Positions 55,644-63,211 of a DNA stretch of 64,000 nucleotides are shown here, in pieces. The translations under genes were made by a program, and so were the position numbers. Every line of letters begins with the position of its first letter. Position 1 is the first letter of the stretch. The notes beneath the pieces are model-generated. The model made no database searches. It was not told where the DNA came from and saw only the letters and a list, made by a program, of their open reading frames with translations. Origin of the DNA: Salegentibacter flavus (GTDB lineage Bacteria > Bacteroidota > Bacteroidia > Flavobacteriales > Flavobacteriaceae); contig NZ_FOVL01000001.1 of assembly GCF_900115145.1 (NCBI RefSeq), positions 310,001 through 374,000 of the forward strand. Reading direction: 5' to 3'.

Positions 55644-56999
55644 ATGCAGTCTTCCAAAAATATAGCCGTAGTAGGCTCGGGCCTTGTTGGTTCCCTGTTG
55701 GCACTTTACCTTCAAAAGGCAGGTCATAAAGTAGTAGTATTTGATCGACGTCCCGATATCAGAAAAGTTGAATTTTCAGGAAGGTCAATTAATCTGGCTA
55801 TGTCTAATCGTGGCTGGAAAGCATTACGCGAGATAGGAATAGAGATCGAAATTAAAAAGATCGCCCTTCCTTTAGATAAGAGAGCTTTACATGTCTCTTC
55901 ACAACCGCTTTATTTTCAACCCTACGGTAAAAAAGGAGAAGCTATATATTCGATCTCCCGGGGTGTTCTTAACCGTAAAATGATAGATCTGGCTGAAGCC
56001 GAGGGTGTAAAATTCAGATTTGAAGAAAAAGTCTGGGATATTGATTTGGCCAATGCGCGCTTATATACCGGTGAGTCAGAAAAAAGCGAATGGAAGGAAT
56101 ATCAATATGATCTTATTTTTGGAGCCGATGGGGCTTTCTCCCGGGTTAGACATAAAATGCAACGTAACAGCCGCTTTAATTATTCTCAACATTTTGTAGA
56201 TGTGGGGTATAAAGAACTCACTATTGACGCAAATCCAGATGGCAGCCACAAGCTTGACAATGCTTCTTTTCATATCTGGCCTCGGGGTGAATTTATGCTT
56301 ATCGCTATGCCTAACCTCGATGGAAGTTTTACCTGCACTTTGTTTTTACCTTTTGAAGGGGAGGTTTCTTTTGAAAGCTTAACCACAGAAGCTCAGGCCG
56401 ACGCCTTCTTTGAAACACATTTTCCCGATATCAAAGAAGAGATTTCAAATCTTAAGAGAGACTTTTTTAAAAATCCTACCAGCTCCATGGTAACTATTAA
56501 ATGTTTCCCCTGGACTTACTGGGACAAAGTTGCCCTGGTAGGAGATTCGGCGCACGCTATAGTGCCGTTTTACGGGCAGGGCATGAATGCCGGTTTTGAA
56601 GATATTTCGGTGCTTTTTGAAAAGATGAAACAACACGGCGACAATTGGGAACAAATCTTTTTGGAATATCAGCAGGAACGAAAACCAAATGCCGATGCTA
56701 TCGCAGAACTCAGTTGTCGTAATTTTCTTGAGATGAGCAGCAAAACGGCAGACCCCGAATTTATTCTTCGGAAAAAGATCGAAAAGCGGTTTGGTGAGAA
56801 GTATCCGGAGCTTTGGCTTCCAATGTATTCTCGTGTGACCTTTTCTGATAAACCTTATACTGAAGCTTTAGCGATAGGGGACTGGCAACGTGCGGTTATG
56901 GATGAAGTGATGGAAATCCCCGGGATCGAAGAAAAATGGAATTCTCAGAAGGTAGAAGATAAGATGTTGGAGATCATTAAAAATAATGGAAGCACCTAA
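55644..56999 (+). CDS. kmo: Kynurenine 3-monooxygenase
   Basis: FAD enzyme that hydroxylates kynurenine to 3-hydroxykynurenine using NADPH. The 451-residue protein has the dinucleotide motif AVVGSGLVGSLLALYLQKAG, then VVVFDRRPD, the family-specific GRSINLAMSNRGWKALRE, YSISRGVLNRKMIDLAE, and the second FAD motif VALVGDSAHAIVPFYGQGMNAGFED. ATG 55644 (MQSSKNIAVVGSG) is chosen over 55605, which adds a poorly conserved 13-residue extension. Together with kynU it supplies 3-hydroxyanthranilate. The last four bases overlap the convergent antiporter gene. Confidence 0.95.
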   Translation: MQSSKNIAVVGSGLVGSLLALYLQKAGHKVVVFDRRPDIRKVEFSGRSINLAMSNRGWKALREIGIEIEIKKIALPLDKRALHVSSQPLYFQPYGKKGEAIYSISRGVLNRKMIDLAEAEGVKFRFEEKVWDIDLANARLYTGESEKSEWKEYQYDLIFGADGAFSRVRHKMQRNSRFNYSQHFVDVGYKELTIDANPDGSHKLDNASFHIWPRGEFMLIAMPNLDGSFTCTLFLPFEGEVSFESLTTEAQADAFFETHFPDIKEEISNLKRDFFKNPTSSMVTIKCFPWTYWDKVALVGDSAHAIVPFYGQGMNAGFEDISVLFEKMKQHGDNWEQIFLEYQQERKPNADAIAELSCRNFLEMSSKTADPEFILRKKIEKRFGEKYPELWLPMYSRVTFSDKPYTEALAIGDWQRAVMDEVMEIPGIEEKWNSQKVEDKMLEIIKNNGST

Positions 57000-58486
57000 G
57001 CTTCTTCCTCTTCCTTTAATTTCGGCGGTAATTTCAAACTTTCATAGGCCCCATGAAGAGTTTCTTTGTCTTCAGTTAATACAATTAAAATATCATTAGC
57101 TTCAATAACGGTATTCCCATTGGGAGTAATAAATTTATCTCCTCTGGAGATCATAGCGATTATAGCCTTCCGCGGAAATTTTAAATCCACTATTCTTTTT
57201 CCAATAGAATGATTGTTTTCCGGGATGCTAATCTCATTAAGCAATGATTTTGCGCCGTCTGCCAAGAATGCATCTACGGGAGACTTTGGTTTTACCTTCA
57301 TCGGCAGTGCAACGTGCAGCCATTTCGCAATAAGTGATAAGGTAGTTCCCTGTAGTAAAACCGAGGTAAGAGATACGAAAAATACAATATTAAAGATCAT
57401 ATTGGCCTTTTCAATTCCTGCGATAAGAGGATAGGTGGCAAAAACAATAGGTACGGCTCCTCTAAGTCCTACCCAGGAAATATACAATCGCCTGCGCATC
57501 TTCATTTTAAAGAATACAAGACTAAGCATAACCCCTAGCGGGCGTGCGACAAAGATTAAAAAGCCCGAAATCAGTATGCCTACTCCAACTATAGGCAATA
57601 CCTGGGATGGATATACTAAAAGTCCTAAGGTGAGGAATAATACAATTTGCATCAACCATGCGAGTCCGTCAAACATCCTCATAATGGTCTTTTTATGAAT
57701 TATACTGTGATTCCCCAGGTAAACCCCACTAAGATATACGGCCAGGAAACCGTTACCTCCCAGAAAATCTGTAGCTGAAAACACGATAAACATCAAAGCG
57801 ATAGCCAGAACTGGATAAAGGCCTTCAAAATCAAGCCTTATCCTATTAATTATGATCTTGCTAAGTTTCCCCATTAGAAATCCCATCGCAGTACCTATAA
57901 GAATCTGCTGAAGGAAAAAGGGGATAATGCTCCATAAACTCTTATCGGGACTTAGCACAAGGCTTAAAAAGGCAATGGTTAGGAAATAGGCCATGGGGTC
58001 ATTACTACCGCTTTCGAGCTCGAGAGTTGGCCGAAGTTTAGATTTTAATGCCAGATTTTTAGACCTTAAAATAGAAAACACGGCAGCAGCATCTGTAGAT
58101 GAAACAATTGCTCCCAGGAGCAGGGCTTCATAAATGGTGAAATCTGTAATACCCCATACAAAAGTTCCCAGCCCCAGGGCTGTGAAAAGCACTCCGAGTG
58201 TAGAAAGAGAAATTCCCTGCCAGAGTACGGGTTGTATACTTTTCCAGCTGGTATCAAGTCCCCCGGAAAAGAGGATGAAATTCAGGGAAACAATTCCTAT
58301 GAATTGAGCCAGGCTGGGATCATTGAAATGAATATTACCAATTCCCTCTGAACCTGCCAGCATCCCCACTGCCAGAAAAAGCACCAAAGTTGGGACCCCG
58401 AATCGATAAGAGGTTTTTCCTGCCAGAATACTAATAAAGAGCAACAGAGAACCAATTAGGAGTACGTTTTCAATGGTAATGTTCAT
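56996..58486 (-). CDS. Potassium/proton antiporter, CPA1 family with RCK_C domain
   Basis: A 496-residue cation/proton antiporter of the inner membrane. Twelve or so hydrophobic helices cover residues ~1-390, with LVLFLAVGMLAGSEG, the family block GAIVSSTDAAAVFSIL, LELESGSNDPMAYFLT containing the ion-binding Asn-Asp pair, and WVGLRGAVPIVFATYPL. The C-terminal ~85 residues form an RCK_C-type regulatory domain (KRIVDLKFPRKAIIAMI, GNTVIEANDILIVLT). This architecture matches the NhaP2/CvrA group. Ion preference (K+ or Na+) is not fixed by sequence alone. Confidence 0.92.
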   Translation of the reverse strand: MNITIENVLLIGSLLLFISILAGKTSYRFGVPTLVLFLAVGMLAGSEGIGNIHFNDPSLAQFIGIVSLNFILFSGGLDTSWKSIQPVLWQGISLSTLGVLFTALGLGTFVWGITDFTIYEALLLGAIVSSTDAAAVFSILRSKNLALKSKLRPTLELESGSNDPMAYFLTIAFLSLVLSPDKSLWSIIPFFLQQILIGTAMGFLMGKLSKIIINRIRLDFEGLYPVLAIALMFIVFSATDFLGGNGFLAVYLSGVYLGNHSIIHKKTIMRMFDGLAWLMQIVLFLTLGLLVYPSQVLPIVGVGILISGFLIFVARPLGVMLSLVFFKMKMRRRLYISWVGLRGAVPIVFATYPLIAGIEKANMIFNIVFFVSLTSVLLQGTTLSLIAKWLHVALPMKVKPKSPVDAFLADGAKSLLNEISIPENNHSIGKRIVDLKFPRKAIIAMISRGDKFITPNGNTVIEANDILIVLTEDKETLHGAYESLKLPPKLKEEEEA

Positions 58487-58547
58487 CTATACCTAAATTA
58501 GACGCTAAAAATACATTTTTTGGCGGGCAGAATAAATCTAATTCAAT

Positions 58548-58576
58548 AAAAAAGGCAGCTATCTGGCTGCCATTCT
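58548..58576 (-). terminator. Minus-strand terminator after msrA
   Basis: Arms GGCAGC and GCTGCC with a TATCTG loop; on the minus strand the stem is followed by six T. It ends the lipoprotein-msrA transcript. Confidence 0.75.
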
Positions 58577-58595
58577 TTTTGATGTGGTTTAAAGA

Positions 58596-59258
58596 TCAGT
58601 GTTCCTTTTTCTTGAGGATATCCGGAAATTTTTCTTTAAACCGGTTTAGTCTCGGGATCGATACTTTTTGAATATAGGGGTTGTTGGGATTATTCTTTTC
58701 GTAATTCTGGTGATAATCCTCAGCAATCCAGAATTTCTTAAATGGAAGAATTTCAGCCGCGATAGATTTGTTGTAGTTTTTGGCGACTTCTGCTTTTACT
58801 TCTTCAATAATCTGTTTTTGCTTTTCATTCTGAAAAAATATGATCGAGCGGTACTGGGAACCTTGATCCGGGCCCTGGCCGTTGATCTGAGTGGGATCCT
58901 GTGAACCGAAATATACTTCCACCAAGGTTCTGAAACTCACCACCTCCGGGTCGTAGATTACTTCAACTGCTTCAGCGTGGCCGGTTCTTCCGGTATTGCT
59001 TGACTCGTAGGTTGGGTTTTTTGTATGCCCACCCGAATAACCCGAAACAGCCTCCTTTACACCTTCTATGCTCTCGTAGATGGCTTCAACACACCAGAAA
59101 CATCCGCTTGCGAAATAGGCCTTCTCCAGGCCGTTTTCCGGTTCGACTTCGACGGGGTCTGCATTGGCTATTTCTGGTTTGGTTACTGATTTTTCCTGCG
59201 CATTGTTTCCACAGGAAAAGAGTACTATGGCTAAAAAGCTAAAAATATATCGTTTCAT
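58596..59258 (-). CDS. msrA: Peptide-methionine (S)-S-oxide reductase MsrA, lipoprotein form
   Basis: Repairs oxidised methionine in proteins. The 220-residue protein has a lipoprotein signal ending VLFSC (Cys16), so it works in the envelope. The active site is FASGCFWCVEA with Cys53 as the catalytic residue and Cys56, followed by VSGYSGGHTKNPTYE, TGHAEAVEVIYDP and FFGSQDP-like YFGSQDPTQ; the C-terminal region has HQNYEKNNPN. It is three bases after a cysteine-cluster lipoprotein gene, and the two are cotranscribed. Confidence 0.95.
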   Translation of the reverse strand: MKRYIFSFLAIVLFSCGNNAQEKSVTKPEIANADPVEVEPENGLEKAYFASGCFWCVEAIYESIEGVKEAVSGYSGGHTKNPTYESSNTGRTGHAEAVEVIYDPEVVSFRTLVEVYFGSQDPTQINGQGPDQGSQYRSIIFFQNEKQKQIIEEVKAEVAKNYNKSIAAEILPFKKFWIAEDYHQNYEKNNPNNPYIQKVSIPRLNRFKEKFPDILKKKEH

Positions 59259-59261
59259 TTC

Positions 59262-59879
59262 TTATTGTTTTCTGTATGAGTATGAACCTTCAAGGGTTTT
59301 TTTACCGTAAATAGCATAATCTACCGCTAACTCCCCGTCAATGGAGAATCCTTTCCAGTCCAGTTCCATTCCATCTGGCGTTGGGGTAATTTCAGCGATT
59401 GGGGTATTGGTGTCAAAATCTTCCCACGGAAGCTTATCGTTGGTGTTTTTTACAGAAGGTTTTGTAAAAAAGACTAGGGTAGTGTTCCCGCTTTGAGAAA
59501 ATCTCGCCTTGATATAGATTTCATTATCCTTGAGGCATAGTTCAGATTGCCCTGTGGTTACAACATCAACGCAATAACAGCTGCACCCGGCATCGTTTTC
59601 ATCAACTTTTATATATTTCGTGTTGCTTATCCTGCCTTGGGCTTCCTCCTCATTTTTTCCATCCTTTACACTATCTGGAGTTTCCATATTGTTATCCCTG
59701 GAGGTTTTGTTATTTTCTGATGTTTCAGATCGGGAACCGGGCTTGTTTGAATCCGAATTTTCATAGACGTCATAATTCTGTTCGGTATTTTGGATATCTT
59801 CAGCTTCCTTATCGTTTTCCTCATTTTTGCAGGAAAAAAGTACAAATACGAGGCTGAATAATATTAAATAATTTTTCAT
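59262..59879 (-). CDS. Lipoprotein with a cysteine cluster, unknown function
   Basis: A 205-residue lipoprotein with signal ending LFSC (Cys17) followed by KNEENDKEAED, an acidic surface-type tether. Residues ~20-85 are Asn/Asp/Glu/Ser-rich and look disordered. A compact domain then begins with DAGCSCYCVDVV (Cys99, Cys101, Cys103) and a further Cys115, and ends with beta strands. The cysteines could be disulphides or a metal site. It heads a two-gene unit with envelope MsrA, which raises a redox-related role (inference). No family is recognised. Confidence 0.78.
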   Translation of the reverse strand: MKNYLILFSLVFVLFSCKNEENDKEAEDIQNTEQNYDVYENSDSNKPGSRSETSENNKTSRDNNMETPDSVKDGKNEEEAQGRISNTKYIKVDENDAGCSCYCVDVVTTGQSELCLKDNEIYIKARFSQSGNTTLVFFTKPSVKNTNDKLPWEDFDTNTPIAEITPTPDGMELDWKGFSIDGELAVDYAIYGKKTLEGSYSYRKQ

Positions 59880-59968
59880 TTTAGTAGGTTTTGAACATCT
59901 AAAGTTAGAGTTAATCTAACGTATAATTGTGAAATACTTGTTAATCAATGCTTAAACAGGAGCCAACA

Positions 59969-60002
59969 AAAAAGCCCCAAATCTATAGATTTGGGGCTTT
60001 TC
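59969..60002 (-). terminator. Minus-strand terminator after the CT398-like gene
   Basis: A perfect 30-base palindrome with arms AAAGCCCCAAATC and GATTTGGGGCTTT, bounded by A and T runs; located 22 bases past the stop of the coiled-coil gene. Confidence 0.85.
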
Positions 60003-60023
60003 AGAATTATTTGGAATGAATTC

Positions 60024-60806
60024 TTAACCTACCTTGGTAAATAAATTGTTCATTTTCTCCTGTTCTTCTTTGGCAAGTTCTTCATCTACCAAAATACGGC
60101 CACTATGTTCGTCTGTAATGATCTTTTTGCGACCGGCGATCTCCATAATTACCTGCGGTGGGATCGTGAAGTAAGAACCTCCGGACGCACCACGCTCTAC
60201 CGGAACGATGGCCAGTCCATTTTTCACATTGCTTCTGATTCTTTTATAGGCATTTACTAAACGCTCTTCGATGTTTTTCTCGAACTCTGCAGATTTTTTG
60301 ATAAGAGCCTGTTCCTCTTTTTCAGTTTCTGAAAGAATTTCGTCCAACTCACTTTTCTTGTGCTCAAGATGTTTTACTCTTTCGTCCAAACGTTCCTTAG
60401 TTTGCCCGATCACTTCTTTCTTCTGCTCAATCTGAACTTTATATTCTGCGATGTTTTTTTCTGCCAGTTCTATTTCCAGTTCCTGGAATTCAACTTCCTT
60501 TGAAAGTGCATTGAATTCACGGTTGTTTCGTACATTCTTCTGCTGCTCAGAATATTTTTTAATGGTGGCTTTAGACTCGTCTATCTGGTTTTTCTTGCTT
60601 TTAATATCATTCTCAATAACCTCAATATCGGCATCCAGTTTTTCTAAACGGGTGTTTAATCCAGCTACTTCATCTTCCAAATCTTCAACTTCTAAGGGAA
60701 GCTCGCCGCGTACGTTCCTGATTTCATCAATTCTTGAGTCCACCAGTTGAAGATCGTACAATGCTCTTAACTTCTCTTCTACAGTAACTTCGTTTTTTTT
60801 TGCCAT
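60024..60806 (-). CDS. CT398-like coiled-coil protein (zinc ribbon family) lacking the zinc cysteines
   Basis: A 260-residue cytosolic protein. Residues ~20-180 form a long antiparallel coiled coil (IDEIRNVRGELPLEVEDLE onward), typical of the CT398/zf-RING_7 family. The C-terminal domain, where relatives have a C4 zinc ribbon, reads ERGASGGSYFTIPPQVIMEI and TDEHSGRILVDEELA, without any cysteine. The fold may be kept without metal; this seems usual in flavobacterial members. It is two bases after the Nif3-like gene, a pairing that is conserved in many bacteria. Function is not firmly known. Confidence 0.88.
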   Translation of the reverse strand: MAKKNEVTVEEKLRALYDLQLVDSRIDEIRNVRGELPLEVEDLEDEVAGLNTRLEKLDADIEVIENDIKSKKNQIDESKATIKKYSEQQKNVRNNREFNALSKEVEFQELEIELAEKNIAEYKVQIEQKKEVIGQTKERLDERVKHLEHKKSELDEILSETEKEEQALIKKSAEFEKNIEERLVNAYKRIRSNVKNGLAIVPVERGASGGSYFTIPPQVIMEIAGRKKIITDEHSGRILVDEELAKEEQEKMNNLFTKVG

Positions 60807-60808
60807 AG

Positions 60809-61903
60809 TTAAATATACTTGATAGGATTGGTATTTGTCTCTGCTAAAATAAGTGCAAAATTACTAATTTTTTTTGTCAAATAAGAATGTAGCAGATTTT
60901 TTGTGTATTGCTCGCTTTCATAGTGGCCAATATCTGCCAGTACCAGCTCTTTCTCGGCTTTATAGAAGTCGTGATACTTGAGATCTGCAGTAATATAAAA
61001 ATCGGCTCCGGCTCGTTTGGCATTTTCGATGGCAAAACTGCCACTGCCGCCCAAAACGGCAACTTTTTTTACCGGTTTTTGTCGCAATTCTGAGTGCCTG
61101 ATACAACCTGAATTAAAGTTCTGTTTTACCTTCTGAAGAAATTCTGCTTCATCCTGCTCCTCTTCAAGTTCGCCTATCATTCCCATCCCTAAATGTTGAT
61201 TTGAATTATCTAAAGTTGTTATCTCATAGGCTACTTCCTCATAAGGGTGGCTGGAGAAAAGGGCATTTATGATCTTTCCTTCCATATGGGCAGGAAAAGT
61301 TAACCCGATTTGTGTTTCCTCCTCAAAATGCACCTCTCCTTTTTCGCCTATCACCGGATTTGCTTCTTCATTTGGTTTAAAGCTCCCCGAACCTTTTAAA
61401 TTAAAGCTACAGTTGTCGTAATTTCCAATGCTACCGGCCCCAGCATTAAACAGCGCCTTTCGAACTTCATCAGCCTTATTATTTGGAACAAATGTGGTGA
61501 GTTTCTTTATGCTTTGCTTTCGCGGAATAAGGATCTTCCTGTTTCTTAATCCCAGCTTTTCGCAAATCATATCATTTACGCCTTTATGTTGGTTATCAAG
61601 GGCGGTGTGAATCGCATAGATCGCGATATCATTTTTTATTGCTTTTATTATGGTGCGCTCCACATAATTTTTTCCGTTGAGTTTTTTTAAACCTGAAAAG
61701 ATAATAGGGTGAAAACTAATAATGAGGTTGCAATTCTTCTCTATTGCTTCATCTACCACTTCTTCGAGGGTGTCCAGCGTGATAAGCGCTCCCTTTATCT
61801 GGGTGGTGGGGTCTCCTGAAAGAAGGCCTACATTATCAAAATCTTCAGCGTAGGCAGTAGGAGCAAAATCTTCCAGAATATTAATAACTTCCTGAATCTG
61901 CAT
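60809..61903 (-). CDS. Nif3-like dinuclear metal centre protein
   Basis: A 364-residue protein of the NIF3/DUF34 (GTP cyclohydrolase 1 type 2-like) family, which forms hexameric rings. Metal ligands are expected from ISFHPIIFSG and YAIHTALDNQHKGVND in the N-terminal half and the His/Glu in LADIGHYESEQY in the C-terminal half. The ~100-residue PII-like insertion (starting around KKLTTFVPNNKADEVRKALF) gives the long form. Function is unsettled, possibly linked to cofactor repair. It precedes the CT398-like gene by two bases, suggesting the proteins act together. Confidence 0.92.
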   Translation of the reverse strand: MQIQEVINILEDFAPTAYAEDFDNVGLLSGDPTTQIKGALITLDTLEEVVDEAIEKNCNLIISFHPIIFSGLKKLNGKNYVERTIIKAIKNDIAIYAIHTALDNQHKGVNDMICEKLGLRNRKILIPRKQSIKKLTTFVPNNKADEVRKALFNAGAGSIGNYDNCSFNLKGSGSFKPNEEANPVIGEKGEVHFEEETQIGLTFPAHMEGKIINALFSSHPYEEVAYEITTLDNSNQHLGMGMIGELEEEQDEAEFLQKVKQNFNSGCIRHSELRQKPVKKVAVLGGSGSFAIENAKRAGADFYITADLKYHDFYKAEKELVLADIGHYESEQYTKNLLHSYLTKKISNFALILAETNTNPIKYI

Positions 61904-61993
61904 TTAATTTTATTATATTGAAAGCAGAAGCCTGCTTTTGTTAATTTTGTTTGAATCAGCCTAACTTCAAATATAAATATTATAGTTTGCCCT

Positions 61994-63016
61994 ATGGAAC
62001 TTTTCCGAAAAATCCTCCTGCCTTTTTCACTTTTATATGGATTTGTAATGCTTATCAGGAATTTTCTCTACGATAGCGGAATCCTGAAATCAAAATCTTA
62101 TGAGATTCCGATTATTTGTGTTGGCAATCTTAATACCGGTGGGACAGGAAAATCGCCCATGATAGAATTTCTGCTGAAAGTATTGGGGAAGGAATACCGC
62201 GTGGCTAGCTTAAGCCGCGGATATAAGCGCAAGACTCGTGGATATTATCTTTTAATGGGGAGAGAGGCCGCCGCCGAAGTAGGGGATGAGCCACTTCAGT
62301 TTAAGAAAAAATTCCCTGATGCTCTTGTAGCTGTTGATGCCGACCGCCAAAATGGAATTTCGAATTTACTTAAAGAAAACCCTGAGGTTATATTGCTTGA
62401 TGATGCCTTTCAGCACAGGAAGGTGAAAGCGGGGTTGAATATTTTGCTCACGGCCTTTGGAGCTCTTTATACTGATGATTTTATGTTACCTACCGGAAAT
62501 TTGCGAGAACCTGGATTTGGCGCTGAACGAGCAGATATTATTCTGGTCACAAAATGTCCGCCAAACCTTAATAGAAGTGAACAGGAGCACATTAGGACTA
62601 AACTTGAACTGCGTAATTATCAGGAACTGTTTTTTACTTCTATCAGGTATTCAGAAGAAATCATTTCTGGTGAAAAAAGAATTATGCTCAGGGATTTGAA
62701 AACTACTCCATTCACTCTGGTTACGGGTATCGCTAAGCCTCAGCCGCTGGTAAAATATCTGGAGGGGGAAAAGCTAAAATTTGAACATAAAACTTTTGGA
62801 GACCATCATAATTTTAATTCATCTGAAATCGCTGAACTGCAAAAAGAAGACCTGATTCTAACCACCGAGAAGGATTATATGCGGCTTCAGAACAGGATAG
62901 CTAAGGAAAAGCTGTTTTACCTTCCTATAGAGGTTTCCTTTATCAATGGAGAAATGGAATTTCTTGAAGAAGTTCTGGCCTATGTGAACCGGGTTGATTT
63001 TAGGGAGAGTAGGTAG
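61994..63016 (+). CDS. lpxK: Tetraacyldisaccharide 4'-kinase
   Basis: Inner-membrane kinase that phosphorylates the 4' position of the lipid A precursor. The 340-residue protein has an N-terminal membrane helix, the P-loop GNLNTGGTGKSPMIEFLL, the segment SRGYKRKTRGYYL, GDEPLQFKKKFPDALVAV and the characteristic DDAFQHRKVKAGLNILLT. C-terminal motifs are VTGIAKPQPL and LTTEKDYMRL. It diverges from the Nif3-like gene and stands alone, ending before a bidirectional terminator. Confidence 0.95.
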   Translation: MELFRKILLPFSLLYGFVMLIRNFLYDSGILKSKSYEIPIICVGNLNTGGTGKSPMIEFLLKVLGKEYRVASLSRGYKRKTRGYYLLMGREAAAEVGDEPLQFKKKFPDALVAVDADRQNGISNLLKENPEVILLDDAFQHRKVKAGLNILLTAFGALYTDDFMLPTGNLREPGFGAERADIILVTKCPPNLNRSEQEHIRTKLELRNYQELFFTSIRYSEEIISGEKRIMLRDLKTTPFTLVTGIAKPQPLVKYLEGEKLKFEHKTFGDHHNFNSSEIAELQKEDLILTTEKDYMRLQNRIAKEKLFYLPIEVSFINGEMEFLEEVLAYVNRVDFRESR

Positions 63017-63097
63017 TCTCCGGTCATTACTAAGCACAGAAGAAAAATAAATCTAAAATTAATTTTCCAATCCATTGATAGTTAGTTATTGGAATAA

Positions 63098-63123
63098 AAA
63101 TGAGGTGCGCAGGCACCTCATTT
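63098..63123. terminator. Bidirectional terminator between lpxK and the histidine kinase
   Basis: Arms TGAGGTGC and GCACCTCA with a four-base loop, A run on the left and T run on the right. It lies within the 195-base gap between convergent genes. Confidence 0.78.
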
Positions 63124-63211
63124 CTTTTTAGGCTAATTCAAACTATATATATTGTAATCTGCGATATATAATTTTACTAGCCTTGTATTTTGCAAAGCAT
63201 ATGCCAAAGCG

